Assembly: GCA_020055645.1 (NCBI GenBank)
Contig: CM034548.1
Location: 41,098,296 to 41,162,295, forward strand
Reading direction: 5' to 3'
DNA: 64,000 nucleotides
Source: Tomocerus qinae
Taxonomy: Eukaryota > Arthropoda > Collembola > Entomobryomorpha > Tomoceridae
A program made the position numbers and the translations under genes. Positions 14,519 through 25,792 of the stretch are shown here, one piece after another (the first letter of the stretch is position 1; each line of letters starts with the position of its first letter). Below the pieces are notes generated by a model, which was not told where the DNA came from, made no database searches, and worked only from the letters and a program-made list of their open reading frames with translations.

Positions 14519-14712
14519 TCGATTTCTCATTGGTTTGTAACTTTGAAACTGCAGCGATGAAGGTTTACTTTTCTGTTGTCTACTATTTCTACACGCACTT
14601 GTTGTTTCGGCGTGCGGCGTGCCAAGTGCTGGGACAATAGCTAAATTCAAGCTAAATCTTGCCCTTGCATTGCCCTGCAAAACTGAGGGAAATCTAGTTC
14701 TTGTGAATTTCT
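14519..14712 (-). CDS. Possible terminal exon of an unrecognised minus-strand gene
   Basis: On the minus strand a strong acceptor (pyrimidine-rich TCTTTTTCTTTATCAG) is followed by an open frame of about 64 codons ending in TAA near 14519. The peptide is basic and begins KFTRTRFPSVLQGNARARF. Its middle is unusually G+C-rich for the area. I do not recognise it, and I found no convincing upstream exon between it and USP30. It may be an exon of a short divergent gene, or a chance ORF. Confidence 0.25.
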
Positions 14713-15101
14713 GATAAAGAAAAAGATCAAAATAATTATTTTATTTTGCTTTCAGACAGACTACTTCGATTAACTACTGATCACTTCTTGTTAGTAATCA
14801 TTTGTAAATAATTACAGCAATTAATTTCCATCAAGATTTTGACCAAGTCTTAAGTATAAGTCCACAAAGTAAAAACATGTCACTTCAACTGTGAAGGTAG
14901 AAATAAATTATTATTACTATTATTATTATTATCATGTATTAAATGCTTGTGTTTTGATGATTGGTTAGATAGGCAGTAATGCAATTTATTAGAAGATATC
15001 ATAGTTACATATTTGTGTATTGATGTTCTGGAATAATTAAAAATTGCAGGTCACAGGTGTTCAAATCGGTTTGCATTGATCATATACTATATTACAACAA
15101 T

Positions 15102-16959
15102 ATGGGAATGCAAATGAGTAAGTTGGTCATATCAGTGAGTGCCATTACTGCTGCGACGATAGTTTGGTACGCGTGGACCCCTAAGAGACCAATGGTTGCT
15201 CGTCCAAGTAATTTTACTTGTTTTAATTTTTGCGATTGATATTTATATGTACTATATTATTAAATAGTTAACAAATGGACATTACAACTAGTAGAATGTG
15301 TATTTGTTCATTATGTGAGGTTTAATTGTTATCATTATATTTTTAGAACCCCGATACCCCATTTTAGGTTTGGAGAATGCCGGATCTTCCTGTTTTCTAA
15401 ATGCTATTCTTCAGGCCTTGGCATCATTACAGCATTTTGAGAAATGGTTGGAACGAAAAGATATCGGTAATGAGATGGCAAAAGAAGAAATCCCCCAAAA
15501 GTTTCACGGATTGAAATACCCTGTCATTGCAATTTTATATCGTACTGTTCTCGGTATGTTACTGATTATTGTAAATATTCTTTTCACACGCACATATCAA
15601 GTATTTAGGAATTTCTCATTAATATTTCTCAATTTATAGTTGTCAATCGTGTGGTCCAAAAAGATGAGTACGTTCTTGCGAGCAAGTTGCCTGTAATTCT
15701 GACGAATGTTCTTCGCCGAAAAGGACAACATATTATTTTGAATGAAGAACAAGATGCCGTGGAAATTATGCAATTAATCTTTGGTGCTGTTAACGATGAT
15801 GTGATCTCACATGACGCTCCGTTCAAAATGGGCAGTCTGGCTTGTTTGGAATTTGACAACGATCCCCAGACCATCACTTTAGATAGACTCAGTTCAGACA
15901 CTTCCACTTCTGGAACTCTTGAAAAATTTCCCAAGTCAATATATCGAACTGAGGATGAAAACATTTCCGTTGCTTATAACATTCATGGATATCCCGTGAT
16001 AAAGGTTTCAGAAAACATTGCTCGCAAGTCAATACCCCCGTTTAAGGGGCTCATTGCTTCAAAATTAGAATGCATAGGATGCTTTAAGAAGGTAGACGTT
16101 TTTATATATTTTCTGTTGCTTCTTAGGTTAATTAATTTAATACTTATTAACAATTGTTTAATGTTTCTTTTAGAATCCGATTTCTACCGAGTCTTTTGAT
16201 ATTCTATCATTGTCGTTACCAGCTTTGCCAGTAAACGCTGTAACCCTCATTAAGTTGATAGATGATTACCTTAAACCGACCTTTGTACATGGTGTCGACT
16301 GTGATGAATGCTCGCGTACTTCAGGCCAAATTAAGAAGTCCACTTTTGTCAAGTCCCTTGCCTTTGGAAGGGTACTGAGTTTAAACAAATTGTTCCTCAT
16401 AATTTTTAAAGAGGTCTAAAATTTGATTAATTTCAATTTCAATAGGTTCCGAAAATTTTATGCTTTCATATAATGCGAACGTCTTGGTCTGGTGCTGACA
16501 ACCGTTTATCAAAGCGACTGGACCACGTTATTTTTCCACCTAAACTGGACATGACTGTGTTCAAGGGAATTAAAGACTTGACCAAAAGTTCAAAAGCAAG
16601 TAAGCCGGCACCTAATCCAAACGGAAGAATCACTACTGAGGATCTCATAGCAAGTATAATGAAAATGAAGCCGATTTGCCTTGAAACTTGGGAACCGTTC
16701 TATGACCTGAGAGCTGTTATTTGTCACGAAGGGGACGTTGACAATGGACATTATATTACTCTACGGAAGTCCCCCAAGAATAATAACATGTACGTAATTA
16801 TTTTTATTGCTCAGTAAATCCTTTATCTAATATTTATTTAATTTTAGGTGGTACAACGTTTCCGACGATATAATAACTGCAGTTCCTTCGGAATACGTTT
16901 TAGCCTGTCGAGCCTATGTGTTGTTTTACGAGTATGTGCCTGGTAACCAAGCTACTTGA
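15102..16959 (+). CDS. USP30: Ubiquitin carboxyl-terminal hydrolase 30 homologue
   Basis: A USP-family cysteine protease; USP30 sits in the mitochondrial outer membrane and removes ubiquitin (chiefly K6-linked) from mitochondrial proteins, opposing PINK1/Parkin mitophagy. Exons: 15102-15207, 15347-15553, 15640-16091, 16174-16371, 16446-16789, 16848-16959; 472 residues. An N-terminal hydrophobic helix (LVISVSAITAATIVWYAW) is followed by basic residues, as in the USP30 anchor. Cys box: GLENAGSSCFLNAILQAL. Zinc-ribbon Cys pairs: ECIGCF in exon 3 and CDEC in exon 4. His box: HEGDVDNGHYITLRKSP. The third catalytic residue is Ser in WYNVSDD, as in the unusual Cys-His-Ser triad reported for USP30. 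Start chosen at ATG 15102 (MGMQMSK); the open frame runs further upstream without a better ATG. An AATAAA lies at 17811-17816; the true 3' end is unknown. Confidence 0.9.
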
Positions 16960-18809
16960 TTTACCATCCCGTACTATTGAATATTGAAGATCAAAGCTAC
17001 TTCATGTCAACTATTTACAATTTACAGTTATTACCCTGAGTTTAGTTACTAAGTACTCTTTTATTAATTCAGATACCAAATAATTTACAACTGGCATTTA
17101 TTACCATAATTACTCAGTAGTTATTTGTTAGAACGTGTTATTGATTCTTACTATCATTGTCCAACAAAAAAATAATATTTTTAGGAATGGGTTGTCATTT
17201 ACCTCATTAACATTTGTAGTTTTATAGCCGTGAGTGCAGATTTTAACTATTTTGTATTACCCATGCCCGTTTAATATCTAGTTTACAATTGCTCCTATGT
17301 ATTTATTGGAAGGACATAAATTGTACGAGATGTCCTTTAATGAGTCATTCATAACATTGAGTCTGATCTTGTCGCAAGCAAAAAACTAATGTTTGTACCT
17401 TTATTATTATTGAATATTTAATGTAAAATTCATTGTGTATTATATTATGTATTTGTAATTGTAGTTTAAAAAAGTTGTGTTGCTCTTATTTCACTCTTAA
17501 CATTTGCCAAATATTCTGCAGGTTTATTCTTATTTACATGTGTTAAATTATTAGTAATGTTGTTTGTATGTATTAAATATTTGGCAGTAGTGATTGCCAT
17601 TAGGATACAAAGTAGAATCAAGTCATTTACTGTTTCTTCCTAGAAATATACTTTTAGTCAATGTTAAGTCAATTAATTTATTGAAGTGTGGATGAGTTTT
17701 CTAAATTTTCTCATTATCTATTTGTAACTCAAAGTCTTGAATGAGGTTAAATATTAACTCGTGTACGCACAGAAATGTACCTTTCCTACCTACCTACTAT
17801 TGTAGCTTTAAATAAAATGTAACTTAGATTTAGTGAAATATGTAATGATTAAGTACAGGTGAATAAAATAATAACTTTTATAGGTTACCTTTGTACTTAT
17901 ATCTCAATTATGCTACAGTTATGTAATCAAATAGTACTTTTACTAAACAAACATATTAAGGGTCGATATTTGTTACGCATTGAAAACAAAGGAATATGTG
18001 TATTTATACGAAAAAACTTGGCATGTAAAATGGGGATTAACTGGCAGAGACTGAAGTTGAATGCCAAGTTTCCTGGAAATTAAGCTATCTTTAAACACAA
18101 ATGAGGATGTGTAGATATGAATATGAGAAAACAGAACACTTATAATTATTTGGTGGAAATTACAGGACCGTAACAAGGAATTGTACCTTAATGCATGCAA
18201 TATTATAGTGACATTGTAGTGACATTGTAGTGACACATTTTATTTTTTAATTAAAAGATCAAACATCAATGTTAATGAACTTTTAAATCACGTCAAGTAC
18301 CTAAGATACAGGTGTTTTGATCTGCATGGTTTTATTCGTTGTCAATAGTCTATTATATATACCCTATGGACATATTATATCCTATGTCTTAACTCCTTCG
18401 AACAAAACATTTTTAGTGCCATTCATCATAGCGATTTAAGTAGTTTTCTAAAGTATTTTCTGTATTACATCAGATAATCAGTTTCCCCAAATACTCAATT
18501 ATAAATCTTGTGCATTCCTCCAGTCCTAATTCATGGTTTCCAGTGGAAAATGGTTTATACTTTAAATGTACAGATTATATTATGTGAATTGGCTAGAAGA
18601 AGTATTCAACTGCCAATTTTGTACTCGGTTAAACCTTACCCTACATTGTCATCTCACTCATCTCTACGGAAATACTAAAGTTTGTTAGTTTAAACTCGCC
18701 CTGTGCCAGCTTAAATGCAAAATTCCGCATTGTGCTTTACAAATAAACGTTTTTTCGACTTATTATTATTATTATTATACAAATACTTAACTTACCTTGA
18801 TTTTGAGTA
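16960..18809. other. USP30 downstream region, no gene seen
   Basis: A+T-rich sequence with a candidate poly(A) hexamer at 17811-17816 and a short tandem repeat of about 13 bp near 18207-18236 (TAGTGACATTG three times). The ORFs are short and uncharacteristic. Confidence 0.45.
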
Positions 18810-19794
18810 CTAAACAAATAAAAATGGAGTTAAATCAGAATTACAAAGAATCCCTTCATTTGCTTTAATTCCCAGAGACAATACCTTAGGTTTATTCTTT
18901 GGATCGTGTGAGCCCAGATAAATAACTTTGTTGTAGTCCCATTCAAAGTTAAAAATCGTTGTTGTAAGAATTTCAGGTTTTATTGTCAAGCATATTTCCC
19001 ACTTTGGCAGAATTATCTGGCCATTAGAAGACAAAAATTTTCCTCCGATAAGTCGCATTATTGGTTTCAATTTTCAATCCGTTAAATTCTGAATGAAGCT
19101 ACCTCAGCTACCAATTCATCATTCTTTATTGCCATTCAAATCTTTCCTAACTTTTATAATCTGTTTTGCTGACGCCTTACTGCCTACATGAAATAATTCT
19201 GTTAGAGAAATATTTTTGCCGTATGGATATGGTGCCGGTACGTGGTATGCAAGGTAGTTCATGGTACTCCTTGGTAGATACCCAAAATATGAAAGCAAAG
19301 TCTTTTTTCCATGAAGAGATGTAGTGTCTCTGTAGTACTAATAGCTTCCATTATACCATATCATAGCATTATTGTTCAAATTACAGAAAAGCAGACCCTG
19401 GATGTTCATTTAAAATGGTGTATTTGTTAATCAGGCAATCTTGAAACTTAGTAATCGCAACATCTTGACAATTCAAGTGCAAAATACTTCGGCCAATTCT
19501 ACATTATGTTTTTTCAATTCTAGAGTTAGTTGTAAGTATATAAGGAAGGTAGATATTAAGCCATTTTTTAAAGCATTGTAGATAATTATGCCAATAGTTT
19601 GAAATAATTCTCAGTTTGATGGAGACCTTTCTTTTCTGTCAAACAATCTTCTGCATGTACATGTTTTGTCCAGTTTCCCAAACATTTTGGCAACGCCTAC
19701 ACTCAATCCATCTGTTGTGTGAAAAACATTTTGCTGGTAAAGAATACGTTTTATTTTATCTTTTTAAAGCATTTCCAACGTCTGCACAATTCAT
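18810..19794 (-). pseudogene. Broken unrecognised protein-coding sequence, minus strand
   Basis: Four protein-like fragments lie in order on the minus strand in different frames. A: 19794-19639, starts MNCADVGNALKR then a TAA, then a Cys-rich part (CFSHNRWIECRRCQNVW). B: 19503-19381, includes HLNCQDVAITKFQDC, ends in TAA. C: 19388-19119, overlaps the end of B in another frame, has one in-frame TAG, and includes YLAYHVPAPYPYGKNISLTE. D: 19070-18810, includes NGQIILPKWEICLTIKPE and FNFEWDYNKVIYLGSHD. Codon composition and residue patterns look coding, unlike the flanks. The B-to-C frame change and the internal stops argue for a decayed gene. A donor-like CAAG|GTAAGT follows D at about 18796, so part could be a real exon. 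No family recognised. Confidence 0.45.
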
Positions 19795-20712
19795 GCCACT
19801 ACCAAAAACGTGTATGAAGGTATGAACTATGAAGTATGAAATGAAATCAACATAATATAGTAAAAAAAATACAACTTGCATGCATACAATAGCATATTAT
19901 AATAAGACACTCATACATACAGTACAGACTACAGATAGTACAAAATAGATTAGCACTAGTACTGGTACAAACATTAAAATATTATAGTCCCTCTGGCCCT
20001 TTGCAAAGCAAGCATAATAATAAGCATCTTCATCAGATTTCATCGCACTAAACCTGCATTGCTACATATGCCAATGCCATTGCATATAGTGCGTTAATAT
20101 AAGCTAATTTTATACTTATGCCATACCTTATGCCAATGCCAAGTATTGTACATACATTGTACGCTACGGTGGAATACAATACAGCTGGCTGAGTGAGACT
20201 TTTTCTTGTATTGCTGCATTGCATTTCTTTAGAACAAAACAGTCGGTCGATCGATCGACTTGCCTTTATAGATAAAAATTAATACTTATTATTATATTAA
20301 ACTCTAGTAAATTAGTCTATAATTTATTAATTCTTCATTTTAAATCTGCCTTGTTTGTTTGACGTATTAATATCAATTTATTATTATAACAAAATTGTGA
20401 TATCGAAACCTATAAAACTATTGACTATACACATTCGTTTGAGAATGTGATTAGAGTTTAAGGAAATTAAACTGCAATTAACCGTAACTTGTTTCATCAA
20501 TAATTTTCAATTTGACAGCTTGGCAAGTATTTTTTGTGATAGAGGGATCATGATCAGATACTAAATTCGCACTTCCGTGTACTTATTTTCGTCATAGCGG
20601 TCCGCAGCGGTTTACCTCTTGTTGACAATGTAAACATGTCAATTAAAGACAAGTCTATTGTCTTATAATAGGAAAACCAAAGTATGTTGTGGGGAAATCA
20701 TAATTTCCTAAA
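19795..20712. other. GXYLT upstream region, no gene seen
   Basis: Non-coding A+T-rich sequence with several repeats of the word ATGCCAATGCCA around 20060-20150. A purine/pyrimidine-mixed, less A+T-rich piece lies around 20570-20640 before the GXYLT start and is the likeliest promoter area. No TATA box assigned. Confidence 0.4.
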
Positions 20713-23002
20713 ATGCACAAATTCTTCAAGTGCCTTATTGTTATGATCATTCTTTGTGTCCTTACCGTTCCTTGGAGCTCAAATTACCTGACAGCAGCAA
20801 ATTATTTTCTGTTGAAAAATGGCCTTTCTATCAAACAATTGTCGTTATTTGCAAAAACGTCATCAACACCGGCATTACTTCGAAAATATGGGGCATTGTG
20901 AGTTATCACAGTTAACTAAATAAGTATATTATATTTTCAATTTATAAAAATATCGACATTGCCTAACTCAAACTGCAATGTTAATTTAGATGAAGCATGC
21001 CTAATTTCTTTTAATTACTTCAATTCAGATCCAAAGACATGGACATCGAGAAAATCAGTATAGCTGTCGTTTCCTGTGGGGATCGAATAAAGGAAACGTT
21101 AACCATGGTTAAATCTGCAATTATCTTTAGCAGAGGCCTTATGCTACATTTGATTTTGTTTGCGGATGATGAAACACTGTACCCATTTGACACCAGCGTA
21201 AGTTGCCTTCTATCTAACACCCAGTTTTATACTCACTTAAAATTTTCACTCATCTTGGCTAATGAAAATTAATGAATTTTTTTTATTATTTAGCTAAAAT
21301 TATTACGCACAGAAGCCAGAAAATGGAATGTCTACTTCCGATACGAAATCCATCCAATTGTTTTTCCCCCTAAAGAAAACTCGGAAGAATGGATCAAATT
21401 ATTTAAACCGTGTGCTGCACAACGATTATTTTTACCTGTAATTCATTTAAATATTTTTAATCCAGATTACTGTCTCCTAGAACCCCAGAATCAAAATTAA
21501 TGAACCCATTTGACTATCTCTTCTTATACTTGTGCCAAAATACCATGAGTCGATTGGTTGCCTAACGACAGCCTAGAGAAAATAGTTACTTTCGTTCGTT
21601 AAGTAAAAAAGTCTGAAAAGTGTTGCATATTCTTCAACGAGTCAAATGACAATAACATTTACCATTGAAATAGTGCTCCCCCGGGTAACTATTTCGATTT
21701 TTATCGTTTTCAGGGGCAAAATAATAGCCTTTGAAAAATAATTCTCCGTATCGAAATAATTCACCATCCCAATCTAAGTTTCAGTAGGTCAGGTCAGGTT
21801 GTGGGTATATTTGAGTGCAAATGTACGTAACCCCAGTCCCTATAATGGGGAATATGATAGTCGAGGAATAATTTACTTTTCTCTGTATCCGGACTTCAAT
21901 AAAAATTGGCTGTTTGTAAAATAATTCTCCGTATCGAAATAATTCACCACCTGGTTAACTATTTCGATTATCTTCGTTTTCAAGAGCTAAAAAAAGACCA
22001 ATGAAACAATAACAACCCGGAGAATTAATTCGATTAATACGGTAATTATTTTAAATTTATTTTTCATTTTTAGTCAGTTCTGCCTCATGTTGAAGCCTTA
22101 CTTTACCTGGACACAGATACTTTGGTCGTTTCTGATATCCGCTCAGTGTGGGGACATTTCAAAAAAATGAATTCAAGTCAAGTAATCGGTGTATCGCCAG
22201 AACAGGAATCCCACACTGTCGGGTGGTATAATCGTTTTGCAAAGCATCCATTCTATCCTCCATTAGGTGAAAAAATGTCTTGTTTTCTTTTTAACCCAAG
22301 TAAAAGTGTTCTCAAGTTACAAGATTTCAATTTTTGATTTAAAGGTGTGAATTCTGGAGTCATGCTCATGAATTTAACAAGACTTAGACAATTTCATTGG
22401 GAAGATAAAGTGATCTCTTATTACAAGCAATACCGGCCAAACCTAGTCTATGGGGATCAAGATCTCATTAATATCATTTTCCACTTTTACCCAGGTGCTA
22501 AATAAATCGTGAATGTTGTGCCGAAAGAAATATGAATATTTATTGCAACATAATGTGATTTTTTTGTTTTAGGAGAGCTTTATCTGTACTCCTGTGCCCA
22601 TAATTACAGACCTGATCATTGCATCTATGGCAGTAATTGCAAAGAAGCTGAAAGCAAGGGAATTTATGTACTTCACGGCAACAGAGAAGTTTTCCACAAT
22701 TCAAAAGTGATCCCGTTTCGCACAGTCTACGAAATTTTTCAAAAGGTAAGAATCTCATTTTTCTTCATTATAGTCTAAAATATTTTCCTACCAAATATTC
22801 ATCAAAATTTACAAGAAAATTATTTCCGTTTCAGTTTAATTTATCCAACGATGACTTACAGCAAGATCTTGTAGTGCCGATGAAAAAGAAATTTGAATCT
22901 TTAAGGGATAATACTTGTTCTAATGAACTTGGTGCATTTGTTTTTAAACTTCCTATTGAAAAATTCCAATCTTCTTCAGATTCACTTTGTCTTACTTGTT
23001 AA
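20713..23002 (+). CDS. GXYLT: Glucoside xylosyltransferase, GXYLT-like (GT8 family)
   Basis: A type II Golgi/ER glycosyltransferase that adds xylose in alpha-1,3 linkage to O-glucose on EGF repeats, Notch being the known substrate. Exons: 20713-20897, 21029-21197, 21294-21437, 22074-22266, 22345-22494, 22573-22745, 22835-23002; 393 residues. It starts with a short cytoplasmic head and a signal-anchor helix ([15 protein letters not shown]). Catalytic hallmarks follow: [21 protein letters not shown] with the DxD metal/sugar-nucleotide motif, [17 protein letters not shown], and [19 protein letters not shown]. Human has two paralogues, GXYLT1 and GXYLT2; invertebrates generally have one, so I give no number. 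Intron 3 is the long one (636 bp) and carries its own repeat. AATAAA hexamers lie at 23338-23343 and 23554-23559. Confidence 0.9.
21677..22050. repeat. Direct and inverted repeat cluster in GXYLT intron 3
   Basis: The string ATTCTCCGTATCGAAATAAT followed by TCACCA occurs twice in direct orientation (about 21741-21767 and 21922-21948). A related inverted version, CGGAGAATTAATTCGATTAA then TACGG, lies near 22018-22042. A second shared word, TAACTATTTCGATT followed by TCGTTTTCA, precedes the first copy (about 21686) and follows the second (about 21956). No ORF. Confidence 0.7.
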
Positions 23003-25792
23003 AAGTTCCTCTTACAATTCTACTTGAAGAGCCAATCCACATCACAATCAAAACTCTATCTATTTAGAACTGAATTACTGTAAATGTCTGACTTCCCTTT
23101 TTTACCAATGTTTTATAACTTTATATTTTTCGGTATAACGAAGTTTTAGTATGTACTAACTAAATAGTAAAATTACCACATTGCATATTGACTATATGCA
23201 CCGTATTACAACCAGTTGTTACCATATCTTACAAGAATATAATATTATTTTTCGTCATTCACAGTCACAATTGATGGCCTTATGAATTATGTACCAGTAT
23301 AATGTAATTGATATTACCGTATCTTATTACCATATCAAATAAAAAACGGGCATACTGCTCGTAATGTTTACCATATATTTTCCACTGTATTAATAACTGA
23401 TATTAACTACAATAGTATACTTAATAGAAGTGCAACTAATGTTACGATAACAAATCATTGAATGTTAACTTAGATATTTATTAGATTGGAGTTTTTACTA
23501 TTTTTAATTCAAAGTTTTAAATACTTACTATGCTTATTTAAATGTTATTCTTCAATAAAGTAATTTGTATCATAAACAATCTAATTTCATTCATCTATTT
23601 TTGCATTCTTAGCCCCTCTTGAGCCTTGCAAATCATAATAATATGTCTCATCTTACATATTAATTCGTCTTAATCACAAGTTATGAATGACAATTATATA
23701 GTGCAATATTTTTAACCAACTTGTGCATATGTATTGAAGGGTTACAGACAATTTTGTAGTTGGAATAGTTCCCAGAATGGCCATGAAAAGTTACTAATCT
23801 TGGTTTTTACTTAGTAATTATATTGTTGCTAAAAGATGCTATATTATTGTGGTCATACATATTGCTAAAGGGACTCAATCGTCAGGATAGTACCGAATTT
23901 TTGCAATTTTAAAAAATTTCAATATTGAAAAGTTGTGAAAGATATATTTTGATAAACATTCTGGTTTTCCTCACTTGATAAACACATAATAAGGCGATAA
24001 ATTGCATGAACAGAAAATGGTAAGAATTAAATAATTTTTTGAGCAAAACGGTAATTTAGTGTTTCTAAATTGGATTGGAGCAACATAAATTACATTCAGA
24101 TTCAGAAAGAAACCCTGTGTGCCTGTATTTATGCTTATGCATTCGTTTTGCATTTAGAGACTATATAGAAACCATAAGTAGAGTACGTGCTGTTTAGAAA
24201 GCAATAATTTCAGTTCCCATAACACAATCTGCGGCTACACTAGTAATGAATATAAGGCATATTAAAATTCATGATGCAGCCGTAGGTGAAAGTGCTAGCG
24301 TAGTGAATTAAATATATTAGCTATGTCCAAATGAGCAAAGATGAATAAAATGGTTTGTTGTTCCGGTGGAATATTATTTGTTTAAACGCCAAAAAACTTT
24401 GTATATAATGCCAATTTTGTGTATTTTCTAGCTCTAGTATTTTGGACTAGTATTTGTGTTTATTTAAATTAAAAGGCATGTCACTATTTAATAATCATTA
24501 TGATTGCAAAGGATGTATTCTGATGTTGAGTGGATGTTATATAGGGAGAAAGGGAGTATAGTTGATATAGTTGTATATATAAGTTGGTTGTGTTGTATAA
24601 CTGTAGTATGAATTTTGAGGGTGGGTGGTCCTAGGATAAAATTCATGCTTCTGCTCGTGCTCACTGTCCTTTCTCCTGTCTGATTCTCTGCTTTCTCCGT
24701 GGCCGTGTTGGTAGTAGTTATAGAAGGAAGGAGATAGGAGGTGTAATCTTCAGAGTTTAATCTGGTGTGTACATGAACTAGGATTGTAGTAGAACAACTA
24801 ATGGTAGAAATGTGTAGGTAATGGTGTATAGTTATTATTACTACAGGGCATGTGTCTGAAGTTGTAAAGACAAGGAGGACTACCTAGCTACTTGCTGGAG
24901 AGTTGTAACCCAGATCGGAGAAGGGTGCTCGCTCTAAATCTGTATTTCTATCTGCGATTCTACTTTTACTATGTCATCATGTGTACTTAGAGCAGTAGGC
25001 TGGATAGGTATCTCTGTGTACACAATACAAAACAGCACTATAGCTATATACATATAAAGACAGCTTTGAATACGAATCTACTCCGACTCTGTCCAGATGA
25101 AGGGATTCTCATAGATTCCTCCCAACAACATACCTCTACTCTAGATAGCAACATCTCCTAGTCAGTGGGCCAAGGCAGTGTAGTCAATTTCAGTTCGCGT
25201 TCAACAAAACTCTTTATCTAATCATTATCATTGCACAGACACTCAAACTTTGGACGTTTTTAATTGGCATTTTTGCAAATGAGATTAGAATTCGTCGTCT
25301 GTCTTGTTTTAAAACAATGTTACATCACATCTCCGACGAGTGATCCGATCTGTGAACATATTGAGTTACTATATAATAGAGAGTTCTAAATGATATTATA
25401 TGTATAGACATATTCTGTTTGTATGTAGGTCAGATTACCCTAACAAGTTTATACGCGCCTAGAGCTACATAAATATACATGCAAAGAATTGAAATGTAAA
25501 GCTAAACAGGTTACTTCCCAGTTAGAAAGTTATTTCGTAGGGAAAGCAAAGGTGAAAGTAGACACTTTGTTATACTTCTCGTAGTAACTGCCTAGACAGG
25601 ATGCACTTCTCTTGTTACTTCTATTGATCACAGACTCGAGAGGAAAAAATCACTTTACTCGTCCTAACTGAACGTTACTCAATATAAACCGAAATACTGC
25701 ACTAATATTCTATCACATATTTAATACACAAAAGAGAAAGCGGGGAGTGAAAGTCTTTTGTTCGGATTTCCTTCTATTAAAGCGTCTCAGCT
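23003..25792. other. Interval between GXYLT and the DNase gene, no gene seen
   Basis: The first 600 bases are presumably GXYLT 3' untranslated region. The rest is A+T-rich; composition becomes more balanced from about 24600 to 25750, which may hold promoter and 5' untranslated sequence of the DNase gene. The ORFs are short and uncharacteristic. Confidence 0.45.

Larger units (their letters stand above)
14016..15101. other. Interval between TTF2 and USP30
   Basis: Holds the TTF2 3' untranslated region with AATAAA at 14255-14260, a TTA/TAT microsatellite near 14910-14935, and one isolated coding-like block on the minus strand (entered separately). The last part presumably contains the USP30 promoter; an AG acceptor-like site precedes the USP30 start (ATTGCAG, around 15049), so an upstream non-coding exon is possible. 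Confidence 0.5.
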
